Notes: a model not told the origin generated them from the letters alone. A DNA stretch of 64,000 nucleotides from EW11 sp035765635 (GCA_035765635.1 DASTWZ010000007.1:1-64000), one strand, 5' to 3'. Counted from the first letter of the stretch, positions 39,168 through 49,172 are shown. A program made the numbers and translations.

Positions 39168-42100
39168 ATGGCTGTTTGTTACCGAGTGATCCGCAATGCG
39201 ATCATCGCCTGTCTGCTCGCCACGGCCGGATGGCTGCCTCGCGCCGCAACCATCGAAAGCGATCAGATTTTTTTCCTTCTTCGCTTCGACTTGCAGTGTT
39301 CGGCGCGCGGCGTGACCCAAGTTTTTTTCGACGTCGGCAAGGGACTTAACGAAGCCGATTCGCGGTCGCAGGACATTCTGTCGACCACCGCCGTGGTCCA
39401 CTATTCTTTCGCGCTGCCCACGAAAATCATCCGTGGACTTCGACTCGATCCAGACAATCGCGCCGGCAAGTTCCGCATCAGCAACGTCAGCATCATCAAT
39501 TTTTCCGGACACGTGATTGCCCGTGTCCCGCCGGAAAAAATTGTCCCGACAAACGACATCTCCTCGAGCCATCTCGAAAACGGCGTGCTCGTCGCCGAGA
39601 CGCCCGCGAACGCCACGGATCCGACGCTCGATCTCCGACTCGACCACCCTGTCGATCTGCGCCTCACCATCGGTCAACGCATTCGCGCATTCGCGCTGCC
39701 GTGGTTTCTTACCGCGCTCGCGCTCTTTGTCATTTTCGAAGGGCTGTCACTCGACCGCACCAGGCTCTGGTGGGACAAACTTGCCTCGGTCGGCGCGCTT
39801 AATCCCGTCGCGCTCACTGCATTCACCGCCGCACTCGCCGTCGCGATCCAATGTCGGCCGGTGATCTTTCAGGGGAAGAGTTTCGTCTCCCCGAACAACG
39901 GGTCGGTGATGTTCTACGAGACGTTCCCCACGCTGCCCGGATCGAACGATAAAGTCGTCGAAGACACGAAAGGCTCCGATACCGCGGCGCTATTTCACCA
40001 AAGCCTGTATTATCCGTCCATCGAACGGAAGGCCCTCGCGCGCGGCGAACTTCCACTCTGGAACCGCTACTTCACTTGCGGCGTGCCGCTGCTCGGGCAG
40101 GGCCAGTCCATGTTCGGCAGCATCCTGAATTTCATCCCGATCCTCGGCGATAGTTCCGCGACAAGCTGGGACATTCGCTTCATCATTGGTCGCTGGCTTT
40201 TTGGCTTCGGCATCGGCGTAGCGATCTGGCTGCTGACCAAATCGAAATCCTCCTCTGTTCTCGGCGCTTTTTTCAGCACATTCGTTGGCTTCTTCGAATT
40301 TCGCCTGGTGCACATGGCGCAGTTCGGCGTCGAGATTGCACCCTGGGTTTTCGTCGCGTGGCTGCTGTTACGAAACGCCGCGTCACGAAAATCGATCATC
40401 GGCGCGCTCGGCCTTCTGTTCCTCGCCAACTGGGAACTCTTCACCAGCGGCACCGTGAAAGAGGCTTATATGCTTCTGCTCACCGCGAATGCGTGCGGCG
40501 CACTTTTCATCCTGTTCGCAACGGCGCTTCCTATCCGCGAACGCCTCGCGCGCCTGCTCGCCGCGGTCATCACGGGAGGTCTCCTGCTCGGCGCGCTCGC
40601 ACCGGCTCTCCTCAGTTTTGCCCGAGCGATTCAGACGTCGTCGTCACTCTCCACCTCAGCGGGGGCTTGGCAGACTCCCTACTGGACGTTTCTCGGATTT
40701 TTCGAAGATACGTTCTACTCGCGGCTCAACTCGAATGAATGGCGCACACTGCCATCGGTGAATTTCGCGCTCTTCATCGCCGCGGGTTGGCTTTTCGTCC
40801 GGCCGCGACGGCTGTATCAGGAAAACGCATACATCGTGATGCTCGTCGCATTCCTGGCCGCGGCGGCGCTCGTTTTCGGCCTGATTCCAGCGGCAGTCAT
40901 CATGCGCTTGCCCGTGCTCAAAAGCATCGGCCACGTCCACAATACATTTTCATGCGTGATGGTTGTCCTTCTTTGCATCAGCGCAGGCCTGGGTTTCGAA
41001 AACCTAAAATCCGCCATCACGCGCAAAACCTGGCTGCGCGATCTAGTCATCGCGACGCTCGTCATGGCGCTGCCCGCCGCCGTCTATTTCGCCAAAACTC
41101 ATAAGGCTGACGGCAGCGCTTTCTATGTCGCATACGCCACCAGCCTCGTCCTCGCGACGGCCGCGATGTATCTGGCGGTTTTCGGTGCGCGCCTCGGCGC
41201 GTCCTCGCGCGCGACACTCGTCGCCGTGATCTGCGCCTGCGCCGCGATCTTCGTCTGGCGCCACGCCCAATACGTGCACACGCCGTTCGACCCGTATGTA
41301 TTCAACCCGCATCCACGCCCAAATCTGCGCAGCGTCTCCAGCGCGGTGCAGACCGTGAATCGGTTATCCAACGACGGCCCGCATCGCCCCGCCGGCATCG
41401 GCCTGGTCATGCTCAGCGGCTACAGCGAAATGCTGAATTGGGAGAATGCGTTCGGAGTCGATGCGATCTTCAACAAATATTACTACGAGCTGCTGGCCGC
41501 GGGAAATGTCACGAAGCTCTTCTGGCCCGCACCCGATCTTGGCAAATCCCTCGGCGCGGATGTCTCAAGCTGGCACGAGGACGATTTGAAAGACGTTCTT
41601 CCCATGCAGCGGCTGCTCGGCATCGATTACTATTTGATCAATCCGCAGCGGCCCGCGCCAAACGGCGTCGAGTTCGTCGCCAAAGCCGATCTCGACGTTT
41701 ATCACGATCCCCACGCCTGGCCCCGCGCGTTTTTCACGAATCGGGTTCACGCCTACGCCGATGTTCGAGAGCTCGCGCAATACATCCGGCGCAACACGGA
41801 CCAGCCGCCCTTTGCCGCGTTCTCTCCGGAAGAATATCACCGTCTCACCGAGCGCATGGGCCTCAGGATCGGAAGCCTGACCCAACCCGCACGCGACTAC
41901 GATCTCGGCCCAAACAGCACCAAATTCACTGTCTCCGCGCCGACTGCCGGCGTCGCGGTCCTGATGGAAAACTACCTGTCGGATGACTTTCAGGTGAAAG
42001 TTAACGGCCGAGTTGCGCCATACCTTCGAGTAAACCACGCCTTCAAGGCCGTGGCCCTGCCCGCGGCGGGCGACTACGAAATCGAATTTCGCTATCGCCC

Positions 42101-42230
42101 GAAGTTGATGAATGTCGCGGAAGGAATTTCGTTGTTCTCATTCATCGCGGCGCTCTTCGCTCTTTTCTGGGGCCTGAACGGCGGCCGAAAATCGCAGCAG
42201 CAGCCTCCAACGTCTCTCCAAAATGCCTAA
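39168..42230 (+). CDS. Large multi-spanning membrane protein, YfhO-like (GT-C type)
   Basis: 1020 residues. A signal-type helix and an exported region (about 30-170) lead into a membrane helix (WFLTALALFVIFEGL), then about 11 more helices up to residue 690, and a soluble C-terminal portion. The loop ARGELPLWNRYFTCGVPLLG and the end ENYLSDDFQVKVNGRVAPY, then LPAAGDYEIEFRYRP, then a last helix, match YfhO-family proteins, which are GT-C-like and linked to lipoteichoic-acid or lipid glycosylation. It overlaps the HIT gene by 8 bp. The substrate is unknown. Confidence 0.75.
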   Translation: MAVCYRVIRNAIIACLLATAGWLPRAATIESDQIFFLLRFDLQCSARGVTQVFFDVGKGLNEADSRSQDILSTTAVVHYSFALPTKIIRGLRLDPDNRAGKFRISNVSIINFSGHVIARVPPEKIVPTNDISSSHLENGVLVAETPANATDPTLDLRLDHPVDLRLTIGQRIRAFALPWFLTALALFVIFEGLSLDRTRLWWDKLASVGALNPVALTAFTAALAVAIQCRPVIFQGKSFVSPNNGSVMFYETFPTLPGSNDKVVEDTKGSDTAALFHQSLYYPSIERKALARGELPLWNRYFTCGVPLLGQGQSMFGSILNFIPILGDSSATSWDIRFIIGRWLFGFGIGVAIWLLTKSKSSSVLGAFFSTFVGFFEFRLVHMAQFGVEIAPWVFVAWLLLRNAASRKSIIGALGLLFLANWELFTSGTVKEAYMLLLTANACGALFILFATALPIRERLARLLAAVITGGLLLGALAPALLSFARAIQTSSSLSTSAGAWQTPYWTFLGFFEDTFYSRLNSNEWRTLPSVNFALFIAAGWLFVRPRRLYQENAYIVMLVAFLAAAALVFGLIPAAVIMRLPVLKSIGHVHNTFSCVMVVLLCISAGLGFENLKSAITRKTWLRDLVIATLVMALPAAVYFAKTHKADGSAFYVAYATSLVLATAAMYLAVFGARLGASSRATLVAVICACAAIFVWRHAQYVHTPFDPYVFNPHPRPNLRSVSSAVQTVNRLSNDGPHRPAGIGLVMLSGYSEMLNWENAFGVDAIFNKYYYELLAAGNVTKLFWPAPDLGKSLGADVSSWHEDDLKDVLPMQRLLGIDYYLINPQRPAPNGVEFVAKADLDVYHDPHAWPRAFFTNRVHAYADVRELAQYIRRNTDQPPFAAFSPEEYHRLTERMGLRIGSLTQPARDYDLGPNSTKFTVSAPTAGVAVLMENYLSDDFQVKVNGRVAPYLRVNHAFKAVALPAAGDYEIEFRYRPKLMNVAEGISLFSFIAALFALFWGLNGGRKSQQQPPTSLQNA

Positions 42231-42564
42231 GACTATTTTCGAAAAAATCATCGATCGCGAAATCCCGGCGCAGATCGAATACGAGGACGACCGCTGCGTC
42301 GTCGTTCACGACATCCAACCTCAAGCGCCCGTGCATCTGCTGATTGTACCCAAAAAACTGATACCACGGCTGGCTGAGGCGTCTGATCAGGACGAGTCAG
42401 TGCTCGGCCATCTTCTCGTTGTCGCCGGTCAGATCGCGAAAAAGCTGAATCTCCGCAATGGCTTTCGTATCGTGGTCAACAGCGGCCCGGATGCGTGCGA
42501 ATCGGTGGCTCACCTTCACGTTCACTTGATGGCCAAGCGGCAAATGACTTGGCCGCCAGGCTGA
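42223..42564 (+). CDS. HIT family nucleotide-binding protein (Hint-like)
   Basis: 113 residues, the length of a stand-alone HINT protein. Starts with TIFEKIIDREIPAQIEYEDD, a family phrase; the catalytic triad HLHVHLM lies near the end, preceded by RIVVNSGPDACESVAHLH. HINT proteins hydrolyse AMP-lysine or other nucleoside phosphoramidates. It overlaps the preceding gene by 8 bp. Confidence 0.93.
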   Translation: MPKTIFEKIIDREIPAQIEYEDDRCVVVHDIQPQAPVHLLIVPKKLIPRLAEASDQDESVLGHLLVVAGQIAKKLNLRNGFRIVVNSGPDACESVAHLHVHLMAKRQMTWPPG

Positions 42565-42609
42565 AAACGCTTTCGCCCCTTCGTCCGCCGCCGCGCCCGC
42601 CACGTGCCA

Positions 42610-44757
42610 TCAAGGCGCCGCCGAGGAATGATCCAGCCAGCGCTTCAGCCACGCCTGCACTTCGCCATACCAGTAACGGCTATCCTCGCCTTTAGCGATC
42701 ACATGGCCCTCCTCCGGAAAAACGAGGAGCCGGCTCGGCACCCGCAAGCGCTGCAAATAGTTCCATTCTTCGAGGACGTTGTTCAGTGGAACGCGAAAAT
42801 CCTTTTCGCCGCCTGAGACCAGAATCGGCGTGATCCATCCGCTCTTGCTCGCGTGATTTCCCGCGAGGCGCACTGCACTCTGCGAGCGCCACACCTCGGA
42901 CTGCTCCCAGACCGGTCCCTGCGCGAGGAGCTCTCGGTCATAGATCATGTCGCTCGTGCCCCATTGCGTTTCGGGATTAACCATCCCGGCATGCGCCACG
43001 AGACAACGAAACTGGGTCGTCGTGGCCTCGATCCAATTCACGATGTGCCCGCCGTAGCTCGCCCCGACCGCCGCGATGCGCTGGCGATCCACAAAGCCGA
43101 AATGCTCCGTGACCGCCGTCATCGTATCGATGACGTTCCCGGCCGGACCCTTGAGCGGATTTCCCTGGACGCCGCGCGCGAAGCTCTCCCCAAAGCCGGT
43201 CGAGCCCAGGTAATTCGTGGCCACGATCACGTACTCGGTGCCGGCAAAAAGATGGTAATTCCAATCAACGCTGAAGCTGTCCCGCGCCATTGAATGCGGT
43301 CCGCCGTGCACCAGCGCGATCACCGGATATTTCTTGTTCGGATCGAAGCCTGCCGGGCGAATGATGAGACTGTGCACCGACTCGCCCTGCGCGGTGCGGA
43401 TCGAGTAGTGCTCGACCGGATACAGATCCAGCGCCGCGGCCTGCGCGGTGTTGAAATGGCTCAGAGGTTTCGGTTTGGACTGCCCCGGTAGAAAGGAAAA
43501 CACCTCGGCGGGCTTTGTCGCAGACCCCCAAAGCATCACCAGACGGAAATTCTCAGCCGCGGCACCTGCGGACAAATATCCGACAATGCCGGCCGGCGGC
43601 TCGTATTCGAGCCGGGTCTTACCTTCGCCAATCGAGGCACTGTATAATTTTTCGAGCCCTGCATCCTCGACCGTGAAATAAATATGTTCACCGTCCGCGC
43701 TGAAAACCGGCTCGTTTGGCACGCGATCCAGGTCGCCGGTCAGAATTCTCCGGCGCGCCGCGTCGAAGGGCCAGGGATACCAGACGATGCGTCGCAAACT
43801 GTACTCGTGCTGCTTGTCATTGGGCGTGTACGTAACGACCAAGCTTTTTCCGTCCGGGGCGAATCTGGCCCGTCCATAGTTCCCATCCTCGGGCGTCAGC
43901 TCGACGGGCTCGCCGCCCGCCGCCGGGATCTCGAAGAGGCTTGTATTCACTTTTGAATACGCGGCAGCGTCGCGGTTTCGCGAAGCGACAAACACGATCG
44001 ATTTTCCATCCGGAGACCAGGTGGTGGGAATCTCCTCGCCCGAGTCCGAAAGAAGTCCGCCGAAGCCCGGCTCGGCCGATAGCTTCGTCCCGGCCAAAAG
44101 GTCCACCGGCGCCGCGCCCGCCTGAGCCTCTTGCACGAAAATATGCGCACGCCGGTCATCGAGCCAGCGATCCCACCGGCGCACCGGAAAATTCTCGAAG
44201 GCGCGGACGTTGTATTTGCGATCTTTCGACCGCTTCTCCGCGACGCCATCGCCGTGAGTGTCCTTGGTTTCTGGATACACGTCGCTGAGAAAGACCAGGT
44301 ACTTGCCGTCGGGACTCCAGGACGCGCTGCGGCCGCCAGTCGGAATCTGAGTGATTCGTTCAGCGTCGCCCCCACTCGCGAGGTCGAGCAGGTAGAGCTG
44401 CGCGACATCATCGCCCTCGCGTTTCGAGGAGAAGACGATTTTTTGGCTGTCCGGACTCCACGCAACCCCCGACTCCGTCATCTTCGTCGCAGTCAATCGC
44501 CGTGGCTCAGTCTCGGCGTTAACCGCCACGATCCACAAATCGCTGCTCTCGTCTTTTTGATCATAGGCTGGCTGCGTCACGCTGAGCACGGCCCACTTTC
44601 CGTCGGGGCTCACCGCAGGCCCGCCCAGGCGGCGAAAAGTCCAAACATCGTGATGCGTGATCGGGCGCTTGGCTGGCGCCTCGGCGCCGCTCGATTCAAA
44701 GGCGGCGAGCAAAACGCACCCAATCCACCAAAGGCATTTCGTGACGCCCGCTTTCAT
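42610..44757 (-). CDS. S9 family serine peptidase (acylaminoacyl-peptidase/prolyl-oligopeptidase type)
   Basis: 715 residues with a signal-like start (LWWIGCVLLAAFESSGA). The N-terminal half is a WD/TolB-like beta-propeller (repeated WSPDGK, WSPDSQK, FAPDGKS, FSADGEH blades), which gates the active site. The C-terminal hydrolase has HGGPHSMARDS, nucleophile motif VGASYGGHIVNW, acid GGEKDFRVP and His in PEEGHVIAKG. It probably cleaves short exported or imported peptides. Its start codon follows dprA's stop directly (44757/44758). Confidence 0.92.
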   Translation of the reverse strand: MKAGVTKCLWWIGCVLLAAFESSGAEAPAKRPITHHDVWTFRRLGGPAVSPDGKWAVLSVTQPAYDQKDESSDLWIVAVNAETEPRRLTATKMTESGVAWSPDSQKIVFSSKREGDDVAQLYLLDLASGGDAERITQIPTGGRSASWSPDGKYLVFLSDVYPETKDTHGDGVAEKRSKDRKYNVRAFENFPVRRWDRWLDDRRAHIFVQEAQAGAAPVDLLAGTKLSAEPGFGGLLSDSGEEIPTTWSPDGKSIVFVASRNRDAAAYSKVNTSLFEIPAAGGEPVELTPEDGNYGRARFAPDGKSLVVTYTPNDKQHEYSLRRIVWYPWPFDAARRRILTGDLDRVPNEPVFSADGEHIYFTVEDAGLEKLYSASIGEGKTRLEYEPPAGIVGYLSAGAAAENFRLVMLWGSATKPAEVFSFLPGQSKPKPLSHFNTAQAAALDLYPVEHYSIRTAQGESVHSLIIRPAGFDPNKKYPVIALVHGGPHSMARDSFSVDWNYHLFAGTEYVIVATNYLGSTGFGESFARGVQGNPLKGPAGNVIDTMTAVTEHFGFVDRQRIAAVGASYGGHIVNWIEATTTQFRCLVAHAGMVNPETQWGTSDMIYDRELLAQGPVWEQSEVWRSQSAVRLAGNHASKSGWITPILVSGGEKDFRVPLNNVLEEWNYLQRLRVPSRLLVFPEEGHVIAKGEDSRYWYGEVQAWLKRWLDHSSAAP

Positions 44758-45900
44758 CTATTCCGTGCGCGCCTCGAATCGCCCATCGCTCCGCTTCGCC
44801 ACGAGACGCTTCAGCTCGAGCATCATCAGCGTCGAGGAAACTTGCGCGGACGACAGACTCGTGCGCTCGGTGATGTAGTCCACAGTCACGATCGCGCCGC
44901 CTTCGAAGCACTGGAAAACGGCGTCCTCCTCCGGCATCAGCTCGCCAATTCTCGGGCGCTCCTCGTTGACCGGGTTCTTCGTGCTCGCGGGAATCGGCGC
45001 GGGCCGCAGGCCGTTCAGATAACTCAATTCCTGCAGAATGTCGTCGACCTCGGTGAACAGAATCGCGCCGTCGCGTATCAGTTGATGGCAGCCCTGGCTG
45101 GTGGGTTGATCGATGCGACCAGGCACCGCGAAGACGAGCCGGCCTTGTTCCATCGCGAAGCGCGCCGTGATCATGGAGCCGCCATCGACGTCTGTCTCGA
45201 CCACGATCGTCGCCTCGCACATCCCCGCGACCACGCGATTTCTCATTGGAAACGTCTGGCGATCCGCGCGCCGGCCAAAGGGAAACTCCGACAGCACCGC
45301 GCCGCTTTCCTCGATTTTCCGGTACAGCTCCAAATTTTCCGGCGGGTAAACAATATCGATTCCGCAGCCAACCACCGCCGCCGTCTTTCCGCCCACCGAC
45401 AATGCGCCTTCATGCGCGGCCGTATCGATCCCGCGAGCCAGTCCGCTCACGACGCAGAAGCCCATTTGCGCGAGTTCCGCGCCAATGTTTTTCGCGACGT
45501 TCTGGCCATACAATGTCGTGCGCCGGCTGCCCACCACCGCAACACAGGCCTGCTCGAATTCGTATCCGCCTTTCCGATACAAACCAATCGGAGGATCGTA
45601 GACCTCCTTCAGCGCACGCGGATAGGCTTTATCGGCCGGGATGATGAACGTCGCACCGCTCCGGGCCATCCGGTCCTTTTCTTTCTCCAGATCGAAGTGA
45701 TTGGACCAGTTCAAAATTGTTTCGCTGATCGTCTTGCCCACGCCACGCACAGCCTCGAGTTCACTCGCGCTCGCACGAAATATATTGCGGGCATCACCAC
45801 CGAGATCGGTGAGCAGCCGATTCATCGTCACCGGCCCGACGTTGGGCAGGGCGTTGAGCACAAGATACGCGTCCCGCTGACTCAGTTCCCCGCTGCTCAT
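44758..45900 (-). CDS. dprA: DNA processing protein DprA
   Basis: 380 residues. Rossmann-like core of the Smf/DprA family: AVVGSRRTTLYGQN, VVSGLARGIDTAAHEGAL, PMRNRVVAGMCEATIVVET, SMITARFAMEQGRLVFAVPG. The N-terminal helix-hairpin-helix part is at LPNVGPVTMNRLLTDLGG, and a C-terminal winged helix (DYITERTSLSSAQVSSTLMM) follows. DprA loads RecA on incoming single-stranded DNA in transformation. The start overlaps the nnr stop by 4 bp. Confidence 0.95.
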   Translation of the reverse strand: MSSGELSQRDAYLVLNALPNVGPVTMNRLLTDLGGDARNIFRASASELEAVRGVGKTISETILNWSNHFDLEKEKDRMARSGATFIIPADKAYPRALKEVYDPPIGLYRKGGYEFEQACVAVVGSRRTTLYGQNVAKNIGAELAQMGFCVVSGLARGIDTAAHEGALSVGGKTAAVVGCGIDIVYPPENLELYRKIEESGAVLSEFPFGRRADRQTFPMRNRVVAGMCEATIVVETDVDGGSMITARFAMEQGRLVFAVPGRIDQPTSQGCHQLIRDGAILFTEVDDILQELSYLNGLRPAPIPASTKNPVNEERPRIGELMPEEDAVFQCFEGGAIVTVDYITERTSLSSAQVSSTLMMLELKRLVAKRSDGRFEARTE

Positions 45901-47420
45901 GATGCGTCGCCTTCACGCAGGGCCACGGCAAGAAAATCCAAGAGCTCCGTGGACTGCACCGCGACCGCCCCGCGTCGGCGCGCCCAGCAGTCCGCCGCCA
46001 TGCCGTGCCATAACACGCCACAGCACGCAGCTTCGAGAGGATAACCTGGATCCTGAGCCAAAAGTCCGCCGATCATTCCGGCCAACATATCGCCGCTGCC
46101 ACCTCGGGCAAGCACCGGCCCGCCCATTGCCGAAATGTAAGTTGTATCCGCCTGCGCAATACGCGTCGGCGCACCCTTCTCGACGCAAATCAAACCCGTT
46201 TCCCTGACGTAGTCCGAAAGCGACGTCTCGCCCGCCAGCCGCTTGAACTCCCCCGCGTGTGGCGTAACGATTTTCTGCTGCCTGCCGCGCGAAACGATGT
46301 CGACCTGCAGGGCATCCGCATCGAGCACCACAGGCCGATCGACCTCCTGCAAAATATCGCGAATCAAGGCCAGCGTTTCGGCCTCGCGCGCCAGCCCGGG
46401 CCCCATCGCCAGCGCCGTGGCGCGCCCGGAAACTTCACGAATGAGTCCGATGCCCTCGAGCGCGAGTCCGCCATTCGGCGTTTCCGGGCATCCGACCCAC
46501 ATCGCCTCCGGCACATGCGCGGCATAGGCCGGCACCAGTGATTCCGGCACCACGGCCGTGAGCAGGCCAACTCCAGTGCGGAGTGCCGCACGCACCGACA
46601 TCATGATGGCGCCCGGAAATCGTCGCGATCCTCCCACCACGAGCAAATGCCCATAGGTGCGTTTGTCCGAGGTCGCCGAGCGTAGGCAGCCGAGTTCGCG
46701 CAGCATCGACGGGGCAAGTACGCGCAGCTTGTTCGGCGTTGCCGTTTTCTCCTCGTCGAAAAAACCCAAATCGAGATAGCGAATCCGTCCCGCCGCCTCG
46801 CGATGAGCCGGCTCGGTCAACTCGGCTTTCAGAATTCCCGTCGCGTAAGAAACATCGGCCCGCAGCGCGGCAGGATCGCCCAGTCCGCTGGGCAGATCGA
46901 CCGCCGCGCGAAAATCCACCCGCGTGCGTGCGATTGTCTCGAATTGCCCTTTCAGTCTGGCGTCCAGCGGCGGATGAAATTGGTAACCAAACACCCCGTC
47001 GATCCAGGCGCTGTAGTGCTTTTCAACTACATCGCCGATTCGAACCGACGAAACTCTGCCGGCGGCGAATTGCACGAGTTCCCGGTAGGCTTTCTGCACC
47101 AGCGGTCGCAGCTCGCCGGAGGGAAAAACAAAAGCGACCTCCACCGTCGCTCGAGGCAACTCGCGCAGCAGCCTTTGCGCCGCGATCAGAGCGTCCCCGG
47201 CATTATGCCCTTTGCCGGCCAGCACGAGAATCGCTGCCTGCGAAGGCCACGCGCCGAACTCCCCAAAATCGCGCCAGATCGATTCGCCAACGGCATTTCC
47301 CGCGCGCTGCATCGCCCTCCATTCCGCGTCCGCGTCACCCCCGAAATACTCCGCCTCGAATGTCTTGGCCGCCGCTGCGGTCAGGATCGGATGGGAAGAG
47401 ATCGGAAAGCGGACCGACAT
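45897..47420 (-). CDS. nnr: Bifunctional NAD(P)H-hydrate epimerase / ADP-dependent NAD(P)H-hydrate dehydratase
   Basis: 507 residues that repair hydrated NADH/NADPH. N-terminal epimerase (YjeF_N) domain 1-210, its phosphate-binding loop reading GKGHNAGDALIAA instead of the usual GNNGGDG type. C-terminal ribokinase-like dehydratase: VVGGSRRFPGAIMM, VVLDADALQ, TPHAGEFKRLAG, RGGSGDMLAGMIGGLLAQ (catalytic Asp in GSGDML). dprA overlaps its stop by 4 bp, so the genes are likely cotranscribed. Confidence 0.92.
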   Translation of the reverse strand: MSVRFPISSHPILTAAAAKTFEAEYFGGDADAEWRAMQRAGNAVGESIWRDFGEFGAWPSQAAILVLAGKGHNAGDALIAAQRLLRELPRATVEVAFVFPSGELRPLVQKAYRELVQFAAGRVSSVRIGDVVEKHYSAWIDGVFGYQFHPPLDARLKGQFETIARTRVDFRAAVDLPSGLGDPAALRADVSYATGILKAELTEPAHREAAGRIRYLDLGFFDEEKTATPNKLRVLAPSMLRELGCLRSATSDKRTYGHLLVVGGSRRFPGAIMMSVRAALRTGVGLLTAVVPESLVPAYAAHVPEAMWVGCPETPNGGLALEGIGLIREVSGRATALAMGPGLAREAETLALIRDILQEVDRPVVLDADALQVDIVSRGRQQKIVTPHAGEFKRLAGETSLSDYVRETGLICVEKGAPTRIAQADTTYISAMGGPVLARGGSGDMLAGMIGGLLAQDPGYPLEAACCGVLWHGMAADCWARRRGAVAVQSTELLDFLAVALREGDAS

Positions 47421-47422
47421 TT

Positions 47423-47908
47423 TCAGGAAGACGGCGTAACGAAAATCGAATCGTAGCGCACCCGCTCTTCCGGATCCGTGAAACGCAGCGGAGCGTCATG
47501 CGGAATATCGTCGTGGCTCAGCGGACGCGTTAGGTGGGTGATGTTGCGAAAATAAAAATCTTCACCGCTGCGCAGGATCTCGACGTATTCGTTGTACTGA
47601 TTCGTCAGCGGATTCCAGAACGCGACTTCGGTCAGATCGTTGCGCCAGACAGCATGGCTCTGCCAGCGTACGAAGACGGCTTCGAGTTCATTGAGCGTCG
47701 CATGATGAATCTGCGGAACGGGCGTGGGCGTCGGAGTCGGCGTGGGCGCTGCGCCCTGCGCCGCATTTTGCCGGATGGCCTCGGCCGCGGCGCGGCTCTC
47801 GATCTGCTTCTTGACCGAAAGGCTCACGATGCAGCCGATCACAAATCCCAGCATGATCCACGATGGGGTGCGCGAAAGCGATTCGCGGGCGCTGGTGTTT
47901 TCGGACAT
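47423..47908 (-). CDS. Membrane-anchored protein of unknown function with Pro-Thr linker
   Basis: 161 residues. One membrane helix (about 16-32, SWIMLGFVIGCIVSLSV), a charged stretch (KKQIESRAAAEAI), an APTPTPTPTPVPQ linker near 55-66, and a soluble C-terminal domain (LEAVFVRWQSHAVWRNDLTE, FWNPLTNQYNEYVEIL). Not recognised. It stands between acpS and nnr, 2 bp before the nnr start. Confidence 0.72.
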   Translation of the reverse strand: MSENTSARESLSRTPSWIMLGFVIGCIVSLSVKKQIESRAAAEAIRQNAAQGAAPTPTPTPTPVPQIHHATLNELEAVFVRWQSHAVWRNDLTEVAFWNPLTNQYNEYVEILRSGEDFYFRNITHLTRPLSHDDIPHDAPLRFTDPEERVRYDSIFVTPSS

Positions 47909-47915
47909 GGGACGA

Positions 47916-48332
47916 TCAGGTTTTGACGAGAGCCGCGACTGCCATGGCCGCCGTCTGGGTGTGGGAAAGCGTGATCAAAACATGCGAGGCGCCGACGTGT
48001 TTCAAGAGCGCCTCTCCTTTTTCATCGAGGCGGATGTGCGGCTCCTTGCGCTCGCCATGGTACACGGAAATCGACTTCCAACCGAGTTCGGCGCCGATGC
48101 CAGTGGTGAATGCCTTCGAGACCGCCTCCTTCGCGGCGAAGCGCGCAGCCAGATGCGGGAACGGATTTTTCATCCCCAGACAATAGGCCCGCTCCTCATC
48201 GGTGAATACACGATCGAGAAACCGTTCGCCCTGTCGCTCCATCACCCCGCGGATTCGTTCGACGTCGACGATATCGGTCCCAAGCCCAAGGAGGTAGCCG
48301 CCTTTCGGGAGATCGATCGGAAAAGCGCTCAT
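47916..48332 (-). CDS. acpS: Holo-[acyl-carrier-protein] synthase
   Basis: 138 residues. Moves the 4'-phosphopantetheine arm from CoA onto ACP. GLGTDIVDVERI carries the Mg-binding Asp20, and RFAAKEAVSKAF the Glu69 and Lys of the family; SHTQTAAMAVAAL ends the fold. About ten residues longer than usual at the N-terminus. Its start overlaps the pdxJ stop by 4 bp (ATGA), a pairing common in Proteobacteria as well. Confidence 0.95.
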   Translation of the reverse strand: MSAFPIDLPKGGYLLGLGTDIVDVERIRGVMERQGERFLDRVFTDEERAYCLGMKNPFPHLAARFAAKEAVSKAFTTGIGAELGWKSISVYHGERKEPHIRLDEKGEALLKHVGASHVLITLSHTQTAAMAVAALVKT

Positions 48333-49072
48333 GGATTCATGCGAGCGCGCATTTCGCGCACCGCTTCTTCGATTCCGGTGAACAGCGCGCGGCTGATGAT
48401 GCTGTGCCCGATGTTCAGTTCGTGGAGATGCGGCAGCGTGCGAACTTCGGGGATGTTCGTGTAGTTGATGCCATGCCCGGCGTTCACCGTGAGTCCAAGA
48501 TCATGCGCGCGCGCCGCGCCCATCCGCAGCCGCTCGTATTCGGCGCGCCGTTTTGGCGTGTAGTAACTATTTGCATACGCCCCGGTGTGAAGCTCGACCC
48601 AGGGCGCCTTCAGTTCGGCGCTCGCCTCGATCTGCGCTTCGTCCGGATCGATGAAGAGACTCGTGATGATCCCTGCTGTATTCATCGCGTCAGTACACGC
48701 TTTCACGCGAGCGCCATTGCCCACGACATCGAGTCCTCCCTCGGTGGAAATTTCGGCGCGGTTCTCCGGCACCACGCAAACCGAGTCGGGCTTCAACTTC
48801 AGGGCGAACTCGATCATCGCCGGCGTGCAGGCCATCTCGAGATTGAGCCGCGTCTGAATCGACTCGCGCAGCCGCCACACGTCGCGTTCCTGAATGTGTC
48901 GGCGATCTTCGCGCAAATGCACCGTGATGCCGTCCGCCCCCGCGCGCTCCGCCAAAATCGCCAGCAGGACGGGATCCGGTTCGACCGCACCGCCGACCGT
49001 CGATGCGGCCTGGCGATAGCGCGCCTGCCGGATCGTGGCGCAGTGATCGATATTAACGCCCAAGAGGATCAT
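48329..49072 (-). CDS. pdxJ: Pyridoxine 5'-phosphate synthase
   Basis: 247-residue TIM-barrel enzyme of the DXP-dependent vitamin B6 route: condenses 3-amino-2-oxopropyl phosphate with 1-deoxyxylulose 5-phosphate. Signatures: GVNIDHCATIRQARY, HLREDRRHIQ (His and Arg), VPENRAEISTEGGLDV, VELHTGAYANSYY, LTVNAGHGINYTNI, ELNIGHSIISRALF. ATG 49072 (MILLGVNIDH) is the usual PdxJ start; ATG 49102 would add ten residues. Confidence 0.96.
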   Translation of the reverse strand: MILLGVNIDHCATIRQARYRQAASTVGGAVEPDPVLLAILAERAGADGITVHLREDRRHIQERDVWRLRESIQTRLNLEMACTPAMIEFALKLKPDSVCVVPENRAEISTEGGLDVVGNGARVKACTDAMNTAGIITSLFIDPDEAQIEASAELKAPWVELHTGAYANSYYTPKRRAEYERLRMGAARAHDLGLTVNAGHGINYTNIPEVRTLPHLHELNIGHSIISRALFTGIEEAVREMRARMNP

Positions 49073-49172
49073 CGGGATAGCAGACCAAATTACACCGAAC
49101 ATTAAACCCGAAAAACAGAACCGCTCAGAATCTTCTTTCGGCTGCGCGCACTTCCCGCTTCAACCGGAGCGC

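Noticed and set aside
44131..46044. 637-codon open frame on the plus strand
   Set aside because: Opposite the S9 peptidase and dprA, both well supported; basic, pattern-free translation.
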